Origin: Acidaminobacter sp964416305
GTDB taxonomy: Bacteria > Bacillota > Clostridia > Peptostreptococcales > Acidaminobacteraceae
Assembly (NCBI GenBank): GCA_964416305.1
Contig: CAYQDM010000016.1
Span: forward strand, 1 to 64,000
Direction of reading: 5' to 3'
Length of the DNA: 64,000 nt
Part shown: positions 15,242 through 24,002 of the stretch, one piece after another
Numbering within the stretch: position 1 is the first letter of the stretch
How the letters are laid out: each line of letters begins with the position of its first letter
Notes under the pieces: generated by a model
The model's input: only the letters and a program-made list of their open reading frames with translations
What the model was told of the DNA's origin: nothing
Database searches by the model: none
Translations under genes and position numbers: made by a program

Positions 15242-16350
15242 AGCGTCATTGGCGTACTACATTACTTTCAGCAATGCTTTTGATGCCGATGGTCCTCTTA
15301 CTCACCGCCTGTACGCCACAATCAACACCGGTCGAAGTCACCTCGCCAATCCAGGAAGATGCAGCCGACACCCGAAACATTGTGGACTGTGATGGCAGAA
15401 TGGTTGAAATTCCAAGTGGCGAGCTGAAGATCGCTTGTCTTTACGCCTACGCCGGCCATGGCTTAACCCTTCTGAACACCCAGGATCAGATCGTCGCCCT
15501 GGTGGAGGGACTCAAACGCGATCAGCTGATGCAGATGAAACGCGCTGACATTGACAGTCTGAGTGTGCCTTCGGCGACAGGTGTCATCAATGTCGAGGAA
15601 CTGATTGCTTCCGGCGCTGAGATCGCGCTGATCCGCCATTCCATAGCGCTCAGCGGGGCAGAAACAGAAAAATTGGACAAAGTCGGCATCCCTTATGTCG
15701 TCATTGATTATACCAACCTAGAAGAGCAAAAGCTATCAATTCAAGTACTCGGCGAGGTCCTGAACCGTCAGGAGGCCGCTAGGGCTTATCTGGATTTTTA
15801 TGAAGATACTCTTGCCATGGTCCAGACGCGCATCAGTGACATTCCTATGGACGAACGCGTCCGCGTCTATCACTCCGTCAATGAGGCGACCAGAACGGAT
15901 GCCATGGGCAGCATTCAGGAAGAAGTGACCACACTGGCAGGTCTGATCAATGTCTCCGCGGAGGCCGGCGCTGCCATGGCTGATGAAAAAACCTTTGTGA
16001 CCCTGGAGGAAATCTACGGTTGGAAACCGGAGGCGATCCTGGCCAATGAGCACCTGGTGTCAGACTATATCCGGACAGATGCCAAGTGGCAGGGTCTGGA
16101 GGCAGTCCAGTCCGGTAAGGTATTCACACTTCCTGTGGGCATTTCCAGATGGGGCCATCCCGGTTCAATAGAGACACCAATGGCTGTCCTTTATATGGCT
16201 CAGCTTTTTTATCCTGAAAAATTTGAGGATCTGGATCTGGTTCAGTTTACTAAGGATTACTACCGGACCTATTTTGGACTTGAATTTGACTCTGAAGAAA
16301 TTGAAGAAATTCTGTCGGGCGTTGGCATGCGCGCGGCGAAAACTTCTTGA
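15238..16350 (+). CDS. BtuF/FepB-type substrate-binding lipoprotein
   Basis: 370 residues. The TTG start at 15238 follows AAGAGGAGGG. It has a lipoprotein signal peptide with lipobox LLTAC (Cys ~25), then a class III periplasmic-binding-protein fold (DCDGRMVEIPSGELKIACLYAYAGH, VNVEELIASGAEIALIRH, LEEIYGWKPEAILANE, GISRWGHPGSIETPMAVLYMA). The substrate is not determined by sequence alone; iron chelate, cobalamin or oxyanion are possible. One GCCGATGGTC motif (15285-15294) falls inside the signal peptide, where it codes Met-Pro-Met-Val. Confidence 0.9.
   Translation: MKRHWRTTLLSAMLLMPMVLLLTACTPQSTPVEVTSPIQEDAADTRNIVDCDGRMVEIPSGELKIACLYAYAGHGLTLLNTQDQIVALVEGLKRDQLMQMKRADIDSLSVPSATGVINVEELIASGAEIALIRHSIALSGAETEKLDKVGIPYVVIDYTNLEEQKLSIQVLGEVLNRQEAARAYLDFYEDTLAMVQTRISDIPMDERVRVYHSVNEATRTDAMGSIQEEVTTLAGLINVSAEAGAAMADEKTFVTLEEIYGWKPEAILANEHLVSDYIRTDAKWQGLEAVQSGKVFTLPVGISRWGHPGSIETPMAVLYMAQLFYPEKFEDLDLVQFTKDYYRTYFGLEFDSEEIEEILSGVGMRAAKTS
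15285..15294 (+). repeat. Single GCCGATGGTC motif in the binding-protein gene
   Basis: Exact 10-mer in a third codon phase (read ..ATG CCG ATG GTC), unlike the copies coding Ala-Asp-Gly. Confidence 0.65.
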
Positions 16351-16375
16351 AGCCCTATGAGGCAGAGGTGATGAG

Positions 16376-17110
16376 ATGAGAGTAATGATAGCTATAGATG
16401 ACACCGACAGTCTGGGCACCCCAGGCACAGGTCACCACGCTGAGGCCCTCAGACAGAAAATTGAAACCCTAGGACTGGGAACGACCCGTTATATTACCAG
16501 GCACCAGCTTTATGTCCATGAGGATGTGCCTTATACGTCTCATAACAGCGCCATGTGTTTTGAAGCAGAACTGGCATCTGACGCTCTGGAGCAAGTGATC
16601 ACACTGGCCCAGGAGCATCTCCTGGAAGTCAGCGAAGAGGGGTCAGACCCTGGCTTATGTGTTGCTGTACGGGATCAGATTCAGGGACTGGAGCGGCTGA
16701 TTGCCTTTGGAAGGCAGGCCAAAGCGGGCTTGATGACGAAAGCCATGGCCTATGAGCTGGCTGAGTCGACAAAGGTCCATTTGTCCGAGCACGGCGGGAC
16801 AGGTGGCGGGGTGATTGGCGCTATAGCTGGTGTGGGGCTTCGCCTGAATGGCCACGACGGCAGGATCAAAGGCAAGGTCTTTGCCGGCGCTGCCGGGGAC
16901 AGCCTCAGGGCGTCTGAGTTGAAAAATATTACAGGTGCGGAACGCGTCTGCGGCTTGGATGGTTCCCGCGTCTACGATTCGGCTCAGGTCAGACTGAGTG
17001 AAGACAAGGTTAAGATGGTTTTTTTGAACTGGGAGCGGACGATTCTTGTGCATCATGATGAAGAATACGGCTGGAAGACGCTGCCTAAGAATGCTTATAA
17101 GTGCTATTAG
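16376..17110 (+). CDS. IDDTD-motif protein related to the TiaS kinase-like domain
   Basis: 244 residues. The N-terminal IAIDDTDSLGTPGTGHHAEAL matches the IDDTD motif of the TiaS (tRNA-Ile2 agmatinylcytidine synthase) catalytic domain, but the protein lacks TiaS's OB-fold and zinc-ribbon. STKVHLSEHGGTGGGVIGAIAGVGLRL is a second Gly-rich block. The bacterial stand-alone family has no function I know. It sits 25 bp after the binding-protein gene and probably ends the operon, so a role linked to the imported cofactor or metal is plausible but unproven. Confidence 0.75.
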   Translation: MRVMIAIDDTDSLGTPGTGHHAEALRQKIETLGLGTTRYITRHQLYVHEDVPYTSHNSAMCFEAELASDALEQVITLAQEHLLEVSEEGSDPGLCVAVRDQIQGLERLIAFGRQAKAGLMTKAMAYELAESTKVHLSEHGGTGGGVIGAIAGVGLRLNGHDGRIKGKVFAGAAGDSLRASELKNITGAERVCGLDGSRVYDSAQVRLSEDKVKMVFLNWERTILVHHDEEYGWKTLPKNAYKCY

Positions 17111-17127
17111 ATTAGATTATCCTGTGA

Positions 17128-17185
17128 AAAAAAGCTGCCGATGGTCGTCTGAAACACAAACGACCATCGGCAGCTTTCAGTTTTT
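17128..17185 (+). terminator. Inverted-pair GCCGATGGTC motif terminator of the ABC operon
   Basis: AAAGCTGCCGATGGTCG and CGACCATCGGCAGCTTT arms (17131-17147 and 17161-17177) followed by CAGTTTTT. It also lies beyond the 3' end of the convergent yitT gene. Confidence 0.87.
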
Positions 17186-17227
17186 GGATTGGGATTCCGA
17201 TCTATTCCGCAATGCATCCCTTCTACA

Positions 17228-17926
17228 TCACACATTCTGATTAAATGCCTCATTCACGGGCATTTCCACAGAGTTTATTTTATTTGACTTTCCGGCAGAA
17301 TAATTTTTAACATAATCAATCAGCAAAGATGAGATCACAACCGTCACTATTGAAAAACCAATACGTCCGAACGGAATATAGGTCAGTGAAAGCAGCAGCA
17401 CTGACAAATCTGTCGCCAGGTAAGCGAGGGAAATGCGGCAGCCTGTGAGCTTTGAGAGTGTCAGCGCCAAAGCGTCATCCCCGCCTGTGGTGCCGCCCTG
17501 GCGAATCACCAGGCCTGCGCCGACCCCGACAAAGATGCCTCCAAGAATTGACGCCAGCAGCGGTATTGCCGTGAGGTTAGGCAGCAGCGGCGGAAACTGC
17601 GTCCACAGAAAAAAGAAGGATCCAAGGCTAAACGTCGACACCGCCGAGATCTTGAGGAAGTCTTTGCCCAAGGGTTTAAACGCTAAGACGTAGCACAAAG
17701 CGTCGAGCACGGGAGACACAAGGGCAGGCGTGAATCCAAACCAGTGGTCAAGGAGCAAAATCAACCCCAGCACGCCACCTTCAGAGAGTGAAGCCTGCCG
17801 ATGGACGTTATACAAACCAAAGGACAGCAACGCCGTCCCCATTATAATGACCAACAGTTTCCTCGGGGTAAGTAAGTTGCCGTATGATTTATTAACTGAG
17901 TAAAATTTGTTATGAAGCGTTGTCAT
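17228..17926 (-). CDS. YitT-family integral membrane protein
   Basis: 232 residues, about six hydrophobic segments. Matches the YitT/DUF161 family without its C-terminal DUF2179 domain: GTALLSFGLYNVHRQASLSEGGVLGL, GGIFVGVGAGLVIRQGGTTGGDDALAL (landmarks across the gene). Function of the family is not established. It is transcribed divergently from the MerR gene 18044, leaving ~117 bp for both promoters. A one-mismatch copy of the window motif (CTGCCGATGGAC) lies inside it near 17795. Confidence 0.85.
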   Translation of the reverse strand: MTTLHNKFYSVNKSYGNLLTPRKLLVIIMGTALLSFGLYNVHRQASLSEGGVLGLILLLDHWFGFTPALVSPVLDALCYVLAFKPLGKDFLKISAVSTFSLGSFFFLWTQFPPLLPNLTAIPLLASILGGIFVGVGAGLVIRQGGTTGGDDALALTLSKLTGCRISLAYLATDLSVLLLSLTYIPFGRIGFSIVTVVISSLLIDYVKNYSAGKSNKINSVEMPVNEAFNQNV

Positions 17927-18043
17927 GTTGGTTAACCTCTCTTATTGACTAGAAGAATTTGTATCGCAACTTAGGTGTAAACCCTGGTATAATACTAGGG
18001 TCAACTAAAGTTCTTAAGTTTTAAAAAAGAGGTGATCCTGCCA

Positions 18044-18850
18044 TTGAAAGACTATTACAAGATCAATGAGATTTCAAAGCTCTACAGGATTGGGATTGAT
18101 TCACTGCGATATTATGAAAAGCTTGGGATCTTGAACCCTAAGCGGGATAATAATGGCTATCGTCTTTACAGCCTAAAAGAAATATTTAAATTGAATATCA
18201 TTCGGGACCTCCGAAGTCTCGATTTTTCTTTTAAGCAGATCAAGGCCTATTTGGATGATCAATGTATCTCAAATTCTATGGCGTTGATTCAGGCAGAACA
18301 GGCACTTATTGAATCACAAATGGAAACCCTTCGGGCTGCCAAAGCAGCTCTTCACTCCCGCGTAGAAATGTTAAACGTTTTGTCTTCAGCAAAGGTTGGT
18401 GAATATGTCGTCAGAACTTACCCAGACAGGTTCTGCCTGCGGCTCAACGCTGAGATTACCAGAGATGAGGAAACTGATTTTGCTATCAACAAACTCCACA
18501 TGAAGCATGACGCCATGCTTTGTGAGCTGGGCAACTTGTCCATTGGAGCGGTTCCCTCCATGGAAGACTTTTATAAGGGCGGCAACGGGGTGTTTAATTC
18601 TGTATTTATTGTTTTGGAGAATCAAACTGACCAATTCGATTTTATACTTCCGGAAGGACGGTATCTCAGCGTCTATTACCGCGGAACGTATGCGCAAAGT
18701 TCAGATCAGATCCGGGAGATCTTGAATTTCGCGAAGACGCAGGGTATGGACGTGCTGGGCGACCCATTTGAGCTGTACCATATTGACAATCGTTATACCG
18801 TTCAGCAAGAGGAATTTTTGACTGAAATTCAAATGAGAGTGGCTGACTAA
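18044..18850 (+). CDS. MerR-family regulator with GyrI-like effector domain
   Basis: 268 residues from the TTG at 18044, correctly spaced from AGAGGTGA; a GTG at 18032 lies within that site. N-terminal winged helix (YYKINEISKLYRIGIDSLRYYEKLGIL), a coiled-coil dimerisation helix (~80-115), then a GyrI/BmrR-like ligand domain (LPEGRYLSVYYRGTYAQ..., FELYHIDN). The architecture is that of multidrug-responsive MerR activators. The inverted repeat ACCCTGGTATAATACTAGGGT near 17983-18003 overlaps a TATAAT and is a candidate operator shared with yitT. Confidence 0.87.
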   Translation: MKDYYKINEISKLYRIGIDSLRYYEKLGILNPKRDNNGYRLYSLKEIFKLNIIRDLRSLDFSFKQIKAYLDDQCISNSMALIQAEQALIESQMETLRAAKAALHSRVEMLNVLSSAKVGEYVVRTYPDRFCLRLNAEITRDEETDFAINKLHMKHDAMLCELGNLSIGAVPSMEDFYKGGNGVFNSVFIVLENQTDQFDFILPEGRYLSVYYRGTYAQSSDQIREILNFAKTQGMDVLGDPFELYHIDNRYTVQQEEFLTEIQMRVAD

Positions 18851-18851
18851 G

Positions 18852-18920
18852 GCGCTGCCAGATACGGGAAAATGAAGTTAAGGCTGCGGATGGATTAAAA
18901 TGACCATCGGCAGCTTTTCC
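18852..18920 (+). terminator. RAYT-element remnant followed by motif-pair terminator
   Basis: 18853-18880 (GCTGCCAGATACGGGAAAATG) is only the right end of the variant B element. Directly after it GCTGCGGATGG (mutated arm) pairs with GACCATCGGCAGC (18902-18914), followed by TTTTCCTTTT. The stretch 18921-19152 is AT-rich and shows nothing else beyond the gdhA RBS. Confidence 0.65.
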
Positions 18921-19152
18921 TTTTCCAGGACTTGAATTCACATTTCCTGATACAGATCGGATGCGAAATATATGAATAATTATTTATGCCATGGGTAAAA
19001 ATAACAAATAAGTAATTCGGAAAACACGCAACGAAGAAACCTCGTTAAGCAATAAATTAACCATTTCGAATGCTTTAATGATCTATCATTTAATTGACCA
19101 GCGCTATTAATTGGTTTGTTGATGTATGAATATCCGTTTAGGAGGGATCACC

Positions 19153-20490
19153 ATGACGTACTTGGAAAAAGCCATTGAAAACATCAAAGCCAGAAACGCG
19201 AACGAGCCGGAGTTTATCCAGGCGGTTGAAGAGGTGTTTACCTCTTTGGCGCCGGTCATCAAGCAGCACCCGGAGTTTGAAAAGGCCAATATCCTTGAGC
19301 GGATGGCTGAACCTGAGAGGACAATCATTTTCAGAGTGCCGTGGGTCAACGACAAAGGGGAACTCATTGTCAACAGGGGATTCCGAATCCAGTTCAATGG
19401 GGCCAGAGGGCCATACAAGGGCGGATTCAGGTTCCATCCGTCTGTCAATCTCAGTATCCTGAAGTTCCTGGGTTTTGAGCAGACCTTCAAGAACTCCCTG
19501 ACAGGACGGCCATTAGGCGGTGCCAAAGGCGGCGCGGATTTTGATCCAAAGGGGAAGAGCGACGCAGAGATCATGCGTTTTTGCCAGAGCTTTATGAGCG
19601 AGCTCTACAGACACATAGGACCGGATATTGACGTGCCGGCGGGGGATATAGGTGTGGGCTCCAGGGAAATTGGGTTTCTGTTCGGCCAGTACCGGAGGCT
19701 CACCGGAGCTCATGAGAGCGGTGTCCTGACTGGGAAACACATTATTTATGGTGGTTCTCACGGCCGTAAGGAAGCGACGGGGTTCGGGCTCCTTTATTTC
19801 ACGAAGGCCATGTTTGAGGAGAACAGCCTTGAGCTGGCTGGCAAGACAGCGGTCATTTCCGGCTCGGGGAACGTGGCTTTGTATACAGCGGTGAAAGCGA
19901 CCGAGTTTGGCATCAAGGTTCTGGCAATGAGCGATTCCAGCGGCTACGTCTACGACCCGGATGGCATCGACGTCCCTGCCATGATCGAGCTGAAGGAAGT
20001 CCGACATGGACGAATCAAGGAATACCTGGCGCATCATCCTAAGGCAGAGTTCGTTGAAGGGCTCAGGAATATCTGGAACATCAAGTGTGATATTGCGTTT
20101 CCGTGCGCGACGCAGAATGATATTGATCTGGCAAGCGCGGAGAAGCTGGTGACCAATGGGGTCTTGGCCGTCTGTGAGGGCGCCAATATGCCGACCACTT
20201 ACGACGCTATGAAATTCCTTATGGACGAGCGTGTCCTGCTGACGCCGGCGAAAGCCAGCAATGCGGGCGGCGTGGCGATTTCCGCGGTTGAAATGACTCA
20301 GAACTCCATGCGCCAGAGCATGACCTTTGAGGAAGTGGATGCGATCCTGAAGGTGATCATGAACAACATTTACAAGGATTGTCTGGCTGCTTCCAGGAAG
20401 TATGGCTTTGGCCATGATCTTGTGGCCGGCGCGAATATCGCGAGCTTCATGAGGGTTGCGGAGGCTATGATGCTGCAAGGGGACTATTGA
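19153..20490 (+). CDS. gdhA: Glutamate dehydrogenase (NADP-type, GdhA)
   Basis: 445 residues from the ATG at 19153, 9 nt after GGAGGG. Full-length hexameric GDH: substrate site KGGFRFHPSVN and PLGGAKGGADFDPKGKSD with the catalytic lysine, and a Rossmann region with SGSGNVALYTA. It interconverts glutamate and 2-oxoglutarate with ammonia. Together with the ferredoxin oxidoreductase at 55093 it fits amino-acid fermentation. It is monocistronic, with a motif-pair terminator at 20565. Confidence 0.96.
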   Translation: MTYLEKAIENIKARNANEPEFIQAVEEVFTSLAPVIKQHPEFEKANILERMAEPERTIIFRVPWVNDKGELIVNRGFRIQFNGARGPYKGGFRFHPSVNLSILKFLGFEQTFKNSLTGRPLGGAKGGADFDPKGKSDAEIMRFCQSFMSELYRHIGPDIDVPAGDIGVGSREIGFLFGQYRRLTGAHESGVLTGKHIIYGGSHGRKEATGFGLLYFTKAMFEENSLELAGKTAVISGSGNVALYTAVKATEFGIKVLAMSDSSGYVYDPDGIDVPAMIELKEVRHGRIKEYLAHHPKAEFVEGLRNIWNIKCDIAFPCATQNDIDLASAEKLVTNGVLAVCEGANMPTTYDAMKFLMDERVLLTPAKASNAGGVAISAVEMTQNSMRQSMTFEEVDAILKVIMNNIYKDCLAASRKYGFGHDLVAGANIASFMRVAEAMMLQGDY

Positions 20491-20518
20491 TACGGTAAGG
20501 AATATTAAGTTGGAAGTT

Positions 20519-20546
20519 GGTGTCTGCGCCTAGCGCCTATCAACCC
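20519..20546 (+). repeat. GGTGTC-CTAGC repeat family, copy 1
   Basis: GGTGTCTGCGCCTAGCGCC then TATCAACCC. An inverted copy lies at 21264-21291 and a third at 38993-39022. Confidence 0.6.
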
Positions 20547-20564
20547 TGTCTTCCACCATGTTTG

Positions 20565-20610
20565 AAATTCTGCCGATGGTTGATTTTGTGACCATCGGCA
20601 GAATTTTTCT
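20565..20610 (+). terminator. Inverted-pair GCCGATGGT motif terminator after gdhA
   Basis: AAATTCTGCCGATGGT (20565-20580) pairs with ACCATCGGCAGAATTTTT (20591-20608); loop 10 nt. Confidence 0.88.
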
Positions 20611-20739
20611 TGTGGAGGTATTTGAAGTCCTCAAGAGAACTTGAAAGATTGTCATGTCTGACAAGTGGTATATAGACAATGAATTAGAACAATAGAGGGC
20701 AGCAACATACAGCGTTTTCGTATGAGAGGAGGCAATAAC

Positions 20740-21210
20740 ATGAAATTAAAGAATGTCCTAAAAGCTGTGTTGACAATTCTGGCGTTATTGGCCATGATCC
20801 TGTCTCTCCCGGGCTGCTCAGCGGACGACTCCAACCTAACCATCAAACCAGAACTCTTTGAGTATTCGCCCTACATGTCCACAACGCCTGGAATCCCTCT
20901 GGTTGCGGTGTTTACCCGGGAACTCAAGAATAAAAATTATGTCTACCACTGGATCGCGGAGGAAGGTACTTTCCTCAAGTGGCACGGCAGCGCCAGTGGG
21001 ATGGGCCGTATAGAGGTTCTGGGGCGCGACGTGATGATGAACGAGCACAAAATTTACTGGACGGTGGATCCTGATCACGAAATTAAGGCGGAATCCTTTG
21101 AGGTGCATTTAACTGTTGAAGAACTCGACACCGGCAAAGTAACGTTTGAGACGAGTCTTGAGATTGAACAGAGAGAACCGTTGTACTTTGTGATTGAGAA
21201 TAGGGATTAG
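20740..21210 (+). CDS. Small secreted lipoprotein of unknown function
   Basis: 156 residues from the ATG at 20740 (AGAGGAGGC upstream). Signal peptide with lipobox SLPGC (Cys ~27). The mature part is beta-rich (VYHWIAEEGTFLKWHG, IYWTVDP, FEVHLTVEEL), perhaps an Ig-like or carbohydrate-binding-like fold, with no family I recognise. It is monocistronic between two motif-pair terminators and flanked by inverted copies of the GGTGTC-CTAGC repeat. Confidence 0.75.
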   Translation: MKLKNVLKAVLTILALLAMILSLPGCSADDSNLTIKPELFEYSPYMSTTPGIPLVAVFTRELKNKNYVYHWIAEEGTFLKWHGSASGMGRIEVLGRDVMMNEHKIYWTVDPDHEIKAESFEVHLTVEELDTGKVTFETSLEIEQREPLYFVIENRD

Positions 21211-21263
21211 CAACGTTTTGGTTTCATGAAGCAAGCATTTAGGTGCTAAATGGAAGGAAGAAG

Positions 21264-21291
21264 GGGTTGATAGGTGCTAGCCGCTGACACC
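21264..21291 (-). repeat. GGTGTC-CTAGC repeat family, copy 2 (inverted)
   Basis: On the minus strand GGTGTCAGCGGCTAGCACC then TATCAACCC. It is embedded in a longer imperfect hairpin (GGAAGGAAGA / TCTTCCTTC). Confidence 0.6.
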
Positions 21292-21318
21292 GTCTTCCTT
21301 CTTTAAACTCCGAAATTA

Positions 21319-21366
21319 AAACGTCAGCCGATGGTGGGTTAAGTGACCATCGGCTGACGTTTTTGG
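21319..21366 (+). terminator. Inverted-pair GCCGATGGT motif terminator
   Basis: ACGTCAGCCGATGGT (21321-21335) and ACCATCGGCTGACGT (21346-21360) with TTTTT following and AAAA preceding. It can serve the lipoprotein gene and the convergent MFS remnant. Confidence 0.87.
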
Positions 21367-21406
21367 GTTTTTGGGAAATTTCTATTGTGAGAGTTGCTGA
21401 ATCGAC

Positions 21407-22565
21407 TCATTCTTGCCGCTGCTCATGCCTTCCGTAAAACAGATGATAAAGCACCGCCGCGGCCAGGATCACGCCTGACATGCTCAAATACATGACGCGG
21501 TAGCCGGTCAGCGAGATCAGGGTGCCGAGGAGGTACGGACCGAGGCCGAGGCCCAGCTCCAGGAAAATGAAATACGTGGTCGTGGCGACTGAGATGCGTG
21601 CGCTTGGAACCCTGCTGATGGAGAGGGTTTGGGCGACGGAATTGAAGTTGCCGTATCCCAAACCTATAATAGCGGCAGCGAGGAGGAGTACGATCCCGTG
21701 ACGGGACTGGCTCAGCAGGACCATGCCGGCGACGTAGGTCAGGAGCGTGGTTGGCGCCTCTCTGGTCCATCAGGCGGCCGGTGAAGGGCCGGGTTAGGAT
21801 GATGGTGATGGCATACACGACAAAATAAAAGCTGGCGGCCCAGACGAGGTCTACAGCTTTGGCGTAGAGGGTGATGAAGGACAAGATGCTGGAGTAGGAG
21901 AAGCCTAACAACATTGTGATTAAAGAGATGGGGAGCGCTGTGATTTCGAAGGTGTCGGAGAGTCTGAAGCCTTTTCGGGCAGGGCTGGAGGTGACATCCG
22001 CTGCGGGTGCGCTGATCCTCAGGGACAAGACGAAGCTGATGAGGCTGAGTGCGAGGCAAAAGCCAAATATGAAATGGAGGCCCGCTTTTTCCAGCAAAAA
22101 GATGCCGAGAAACGGCCCGAGGGCCGTCGAAAGGACTGAGGCTGTGCTGAAATAGCCAATCCCTTCGGCCCGCCTGGCGAAGGGGATCATGAGGGCGACC
22201 AGGGTTGCGGAGGCGTTGAGGGTGATCCCCGTCGACATGCCGTGGAAAAAGCGAATGGTGAGCAGCAGCGGGATATTGACCGCGAAAAAATAAAGCCCTG
22301 ATCCCATGGTAAACAGGCCAAGGCCTATCATCAGGGTGCGTCTGCTGCCAATTTGGGACATGAGTTTGCTGGTGAAGATTCTGCCGGTCAGGGCGCCTAT
22401 GATGAAAATGCCCGTGACGAGGCCTGCCATGCTTTCGGTGACGTTGAAGGCCGTGGCGGCGTAGGAGGCCATGGTCACCATGAGGAGGTAGAAGACCAGG
22501 GCAACAAGAAAAAAGACTATGGAAATGGTGATGAAGTTTCGAGTTCAAAGGGGTTCACGTGGCAT
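21407..22565 (-). pseudogene. MFS transporter, broken by nonsense at codon 7 and a frameshift
   Basis: The natural start appears to be the ATG at 22565 after AGGAGC: MPREPL then TGA (22547-22545) where the next codons TRNFITISIVFF continue the frame; TGG to TGA would explain it. The body is a 12-helix MFS protein (SYAATAFNVTESMAGLVTG, GRIFTSKLMSQIGSRRTLMIG). After DQRGAN (~21750) one extra base shifts the frame, and the C-terminal four helices continue from TLLTYVAGMVLLSQSRHG to 21407. Two separate lesions argue for a real pseudogene. The family resembles drug/opine-type efflux proteins. Confidence 0.85.
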
Positions 22566-22973
22566 GTTGTGCTCCTGAAAAATGTCGTTGTGGGGGTTGG
22601 GGATTGAGTTGCCGGTCATGGTTCAAAGGGGCAGGTTTCAAGCTGCTTATGGTTTAGAGTCAGTATAGCATATTTAGGGGGCTGAGTTGGAGGGGGTTGT
22701 TGGATGGGTTGGGTTGGGGTGGATGTGGGAGTGGATGTCAGACACCAGTTTCCACAATGTAGCTGCAGGTTTTGGGTGAAGTGACCATCGGCAGCTGTTT
22801 TTAATCTTTGTTAATCGACAATTGTTCTCATTCGCTTGTTATCCACACAGTCATTATGGGTATCAATAGACCATCAGAGGAGTTGAACTGCAGCCGCATT
22901 TGGACTTGGACGCTTTGGCTGCGGGGATCCAGTGGCGTAACCGGCTGATCATTTCTAGTTTGGGGATGAGGTT
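22566..22973. other. Intergenic region with G/T-rich stretch and decayed motif hairpin
   Basis: No gene is seen. 22676-22735 is G/T-rich and low in complexity. 22736-22750 holds a TGTCAGACACC-like sequence. At 22761-22803 AGCTGCAGGT pairs imperfectly with GACCATCGGCAGCT and is followed by TTTT, a decayed inverted motif pair. Confidence 0.5.
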
Positions 22974-23276
22974 ATGCCGAAATCTATGGAACGTTTGCTG
23001 TGGCTGCAGTTGATTGGGATTGCGGCTTTTAATAAAGTGGACTACCTGATGACCCTCGAAGCTTTAGAGCGAGGTTTCAAGGAAGCCAATCCGTTTTTGG
23101 CGCCCATGGTGGGCACTTTCGAGTTTCCTCTCGTGAAGCTGCTTCTTGTGCCGCTGCTTCTGTTGCTCCTGTGGCAGCTGCGCCATAAGATTGGCCGCTC
23201 TCTCGTGACGCTGGCCTGGGTGCCGTTTGTCGCGTATTCGACGGTGGTGCTTTATCACCGCATGATTTTGTTTTAG
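22974..23276 (+). CDS. Small DUF5658-like membrane protein
   Basis: 100 residues with about three membrane helices. LWLQLIGIAAFNKVDYLMTLEALERGFKEANPFLAPMV shows the Asp and E-x-NP features of DUF5658-type proteins across residues 9-46. A GGGATGAGG site precedes the ATG. Function unknown. It is followed 26 bp later by another small membrane-anchored gene, probably one operon. Confidence 0.65.
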   Translation: MPKSMERLLWLQLIGIAAFNKVDYLMTLEALERGFKEANPFLAPMVGTFEFPLVKLLLVPLLLLLLWQLRHKIGRSLVTLAWVPFVAYSTVVLYHRMILF

Positions 23277-23302
23277 ATTTATTATAGAAAGGATCAAACG
23301 CC

Positions 23303-23707
23303 ATGAAAAAAAGAAAATTTCTTCTCTTTGCCATGCTGATTGCAAATCTGCTCTTCCTGTTGTTGAATTTATTTTTGCTGGACAGTCAGCGCGACTACTA
23401 CATTGGCAGAATTGAAGGGATTGAGCAGGGTCAAGGGGAGACCATCTATCATATTTCGCCCATGCCAAGTGAGCGTTATTTCATCAGAGCCATCAAAGGG
23501 GAACACGTCATTCACTATGATAACAGCAATATTTCTGGCTTGAGTGATCCGCAAAAGGAATCGAGAAAATTGAGGCTGGGCGAGATGAGCGAGATGGTAA
23601 GCGCCCTGAAGGTTGGGGATCCGCTGATCGTTCGAATTGAGGATTATGATTCGGATCAAAATAGTTATGACGTCAGCGAGATTGCGTTTGATCTGACGGT
23701 GGAATGA
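23303..23707 (+). CDS. Membrane-anchored protein of unknown function
   Basis: 134 residues. One N-terminal membrane helix (FLLFAMLIANLLFLLLNLFLL) followed by a soluble, beta-rich, acidic domain (~35-134). I recognise no family. AGAAAGGA precedes the start. It ends 20 bp before a motif-pair terminator. Confidence 0.65.
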   Translation: MKKRKFLLFAMLIANLLFLLLNLFLLDSQRDYYIGRIEGIEQGQGETIYHISPMPSERYFIRAIKGEHVIHYDNSNISGLSDPQKESRKLRLGEMSEMVSALKVGDPLIVRIEDYDSDQNSYDVSEIAFDLTVE

Positions 23708-23727
23708 ATAATTAGAGAGTGAAGGTT

Positions 23728-23771
23728 CTGCTGCCGATGGTCTGTAAAATGACCATCTGCAGCAGTTTTTT
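23728..23771 (+). terminator. Motif-pair terminator (one arm with a substitution)
   Basis: CTGCTGCCGATGGTC (23728-23742) and GACCATCTGCAGCAG (23751-23765), then TTTTTT. The right arm carries T for G within the core, giving one mismatch in the stem. Confidence 0.82.
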
Positions 23772-23819
23772 AATTCGGCAGGACGGCATGCTCATGAATT
23801 GTGTCTAAATTGTAGTGAG

Positions 23820-23905
23820 TGTCTGACACCAATTCAAATCCTGTCCGCGTCACTAATTCAAATCCTGTCCGCGTCACTAAATCAAATCCTGTCCGCGTCA
23901 CCAAC
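23820..23905 (+). repeat. 24 bp-period array, three units plus diverged first unit
   Basis: GTCCGCGTCA starts at 23843, 23867 and 23891, exactly 24 bp apart, separated by CTAATTCAAATCCT-like 12-14 bp. The first unit is replaced by GTCTGACACC at 23821, in the same register (22 bp before the first full unit). It lies in the leader of the 24003 gene. Confidence 0.8.
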
Positions 23906-24002
23906 TCTTCTACCCATAAAAAAAATGTGATATGATAGGGATGGCATTAAAATCAATGACACATCAGTCAAAAACAAAAATCTCACAAAGCAGGTGACGT
24001 CC

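Noticed and set aside
19513..20478. 321-codon minus-strand frame across gdhA
   Set aside because: Antisense shadow of glutamate dehydrogenase with no recognisable domains or ribosome site.
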